NCBI GenBank assembly: GCA_047629215.1
Contig: JBLHWO010000060.1
Location: forward strand, 1-16,594
Length of the DNA: 16,594 nt
Reading direction: 5' to 3'
Source: CANLBN01 sp047629215
GTDB lineage: Bacteria; Pseudomonadota; Gammaproteobacteria; Pseudomonadales; Cellvibrionaceae
In this document: piece after piece, positions 16,122-16,594 of the stretch
Layout: each line of letters begins with the position of its first letter
Position numbering within the stretch: the stretch's first letter is position 1
Translations under genes and position numbers: made by a program
The notes under the pieces: generated by a model
Told to the model about the DNA's origin: nothing
Seen by the model: the letters and a program-made list of their open reading frames with translations, nothing else
Databases searched by the model: none

Positions 16122-16286
16122 ATGCGTCGACTATTTAATCCCTAGCTAGAGCTGGGGGCAACACCCATCGAAGACATCGTATTCAATGTGCACTCACGAG
16201 ATGACATCCCTCAATTGCTTCGAGGCCTTCAGCATATCTACACAAATCCGAGCACACGAGAGGCGGTGGGATATAGGAAGGATTAA
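16122..16286 (+). pseudogene. 5' fragment of an ISNCY-type transposase gene
   Basis: The frame reads MRRLFNP, an in-frame TAG (16143-16145), then LELGATPIEDIVFNVHSRDD, then IPQLLRGLQHIYTNPSTREAV before it diverges at about 16268 and stops at 16284. The stretch SRDDIPQLLRGLQHIY is characteristic of the N-terminus of ISNCY (IS1202-like) transposases. The catalytic DDE region is absent, and the early stop shows the fragment is dead. Confidence 0.65.
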
Positions 16287-16479
16287 TCCCCCCCATATCT
16301 TCCCAATCTACAATAAAAAGCTCGCCACATAAGCCACCTGATCAGACAATGCGCCTAATGGACTAGAGGTCGCAAATCTACATCTGCAAAGCCAGCTTGG
16401 CAAATGCACAGCGTTAGTAGACCTATGGCTTTATGTATTATGTTCTTCAACATATTTTTCTAAGCTATTTATTCCAATA

Positions 16480-16594
16480 TTACTTTGACTGAATGATATC
16501 ACTTGCGCGATATTCAATTTCATTAAACTGTTTTTCTGTCAGTATTCTCTCAGCAGCAGCCATAAACGCATGAGCAAACTCTAATTTCTTTGAG
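16480..16594 (-). CDS. Partial ORF, C-terminal 37 codons of an unidentified protein
   Basis: The minus-strand frame is open from the window edge to a TAA at 16480-16482. It encodes SKKLEFAHAFMAAAERILTE, then KQFNEIEYRASDIIQSK. The composition is that of an amphipathic helical C-terminus. The beginning lies outside the window, so the gene cannot be named. A second small frame starts inside it with ATG at 16521-16523 and runs 30 codons to 16431 (MKLNIAQVISFSQSN ... EEHNT); it has no ribosome site and may be chance or the result of a frameshift. Confidence 0.4.
   Translation of the reverse strand, partial: SKKLEFAHAFMAAAERILTEKQFNEIEYRASDIIQSK

Noticed and set aside
1..16594. CRISPR arrays, tRNA or rRNA genes
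   Set aside because: No regularly spaced repeats and no recognisable tRNA or rRNA sequences were seen on either strand.

Overview
The window looks like a chromosomal segment of a gammaproteobacterium with moderate to low GC. One strand carries a conserved housekeeping block: ftsK, lolA, rarA, crcB, (a 50-codon gene), serS, cysG. trxB diverges from ftsK. This order is familiar from Pseudomonas and marine relatives. The flanks contain broken genes, insertion-sequence remnants and one very large unusual gene, which fits a genome undergoing decay, possibly a host-associated bacterium. The genus cannot be fixed from sequence alone.

Layout. 1-250: a short element with IS5-like inverted ends (MITE or IS relic). 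252-655 (minus): two tiny linked genes, a single-pass membrane peptide followed by a basic 83-aa protein with a perfect Shine-Dalgarno. 805-1299 (minus): an exported rhodanese-like protein. 1239-1546: the tail of a fatty-acid hydroxylase/sterol desaturase gene broken at its histidine box. 1584-9511 (minus): cysG, serS, a 50-aa ORF, crcB, rarA, lolA and ftsK. Paired REP-like palindromes flank serS. 9512-9843: divergent promoter region. 9844-10788 (plus): trxB.

The aat-type neighbour often found after trxB is absent. 10871-12211 instead holds a much deleted PQQ-dependent sugar dehydrogenase-type lipoprotein gene and the last 50-odd codons of a D-3-phosphoglycerate dehydrogenase, both on the minus strand. 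12386-15841 (minus) is an intact 1151-aa ORF of unknown role. From 15842 onward there are a small inverted repeat, a 5' fragment of an ISNCY-type transposase, and the 3' end of an unidentified minus-strand ORF running off the edge.

How the genes work together. The core genes serve unrelated household functions: siroheme synthesis (cysG), tRNA-Ser charging (serS), fluoride export (crcB), replication-fork maintenance (rarA), lipoprotein transport to the outer membrane (lolA), chromosome segregation at division (ftsK) and thiol redox balance (trxB). The most novel object is the 1151-aa protein. Its residues about 527-855 carry, in the right order and spacing, the landmarks of the Cys/Met-metabolism PLP enzyme family (cystathionine gamma-synthase type). 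Its first 175 residues resemble an OTU fold with both catalytic residues replaced. The rest is unassigned. The size, the Ser/Thr-rich N-terminus and the accessory surroundings suggest, but do not prove, a secreted effector-like protein.
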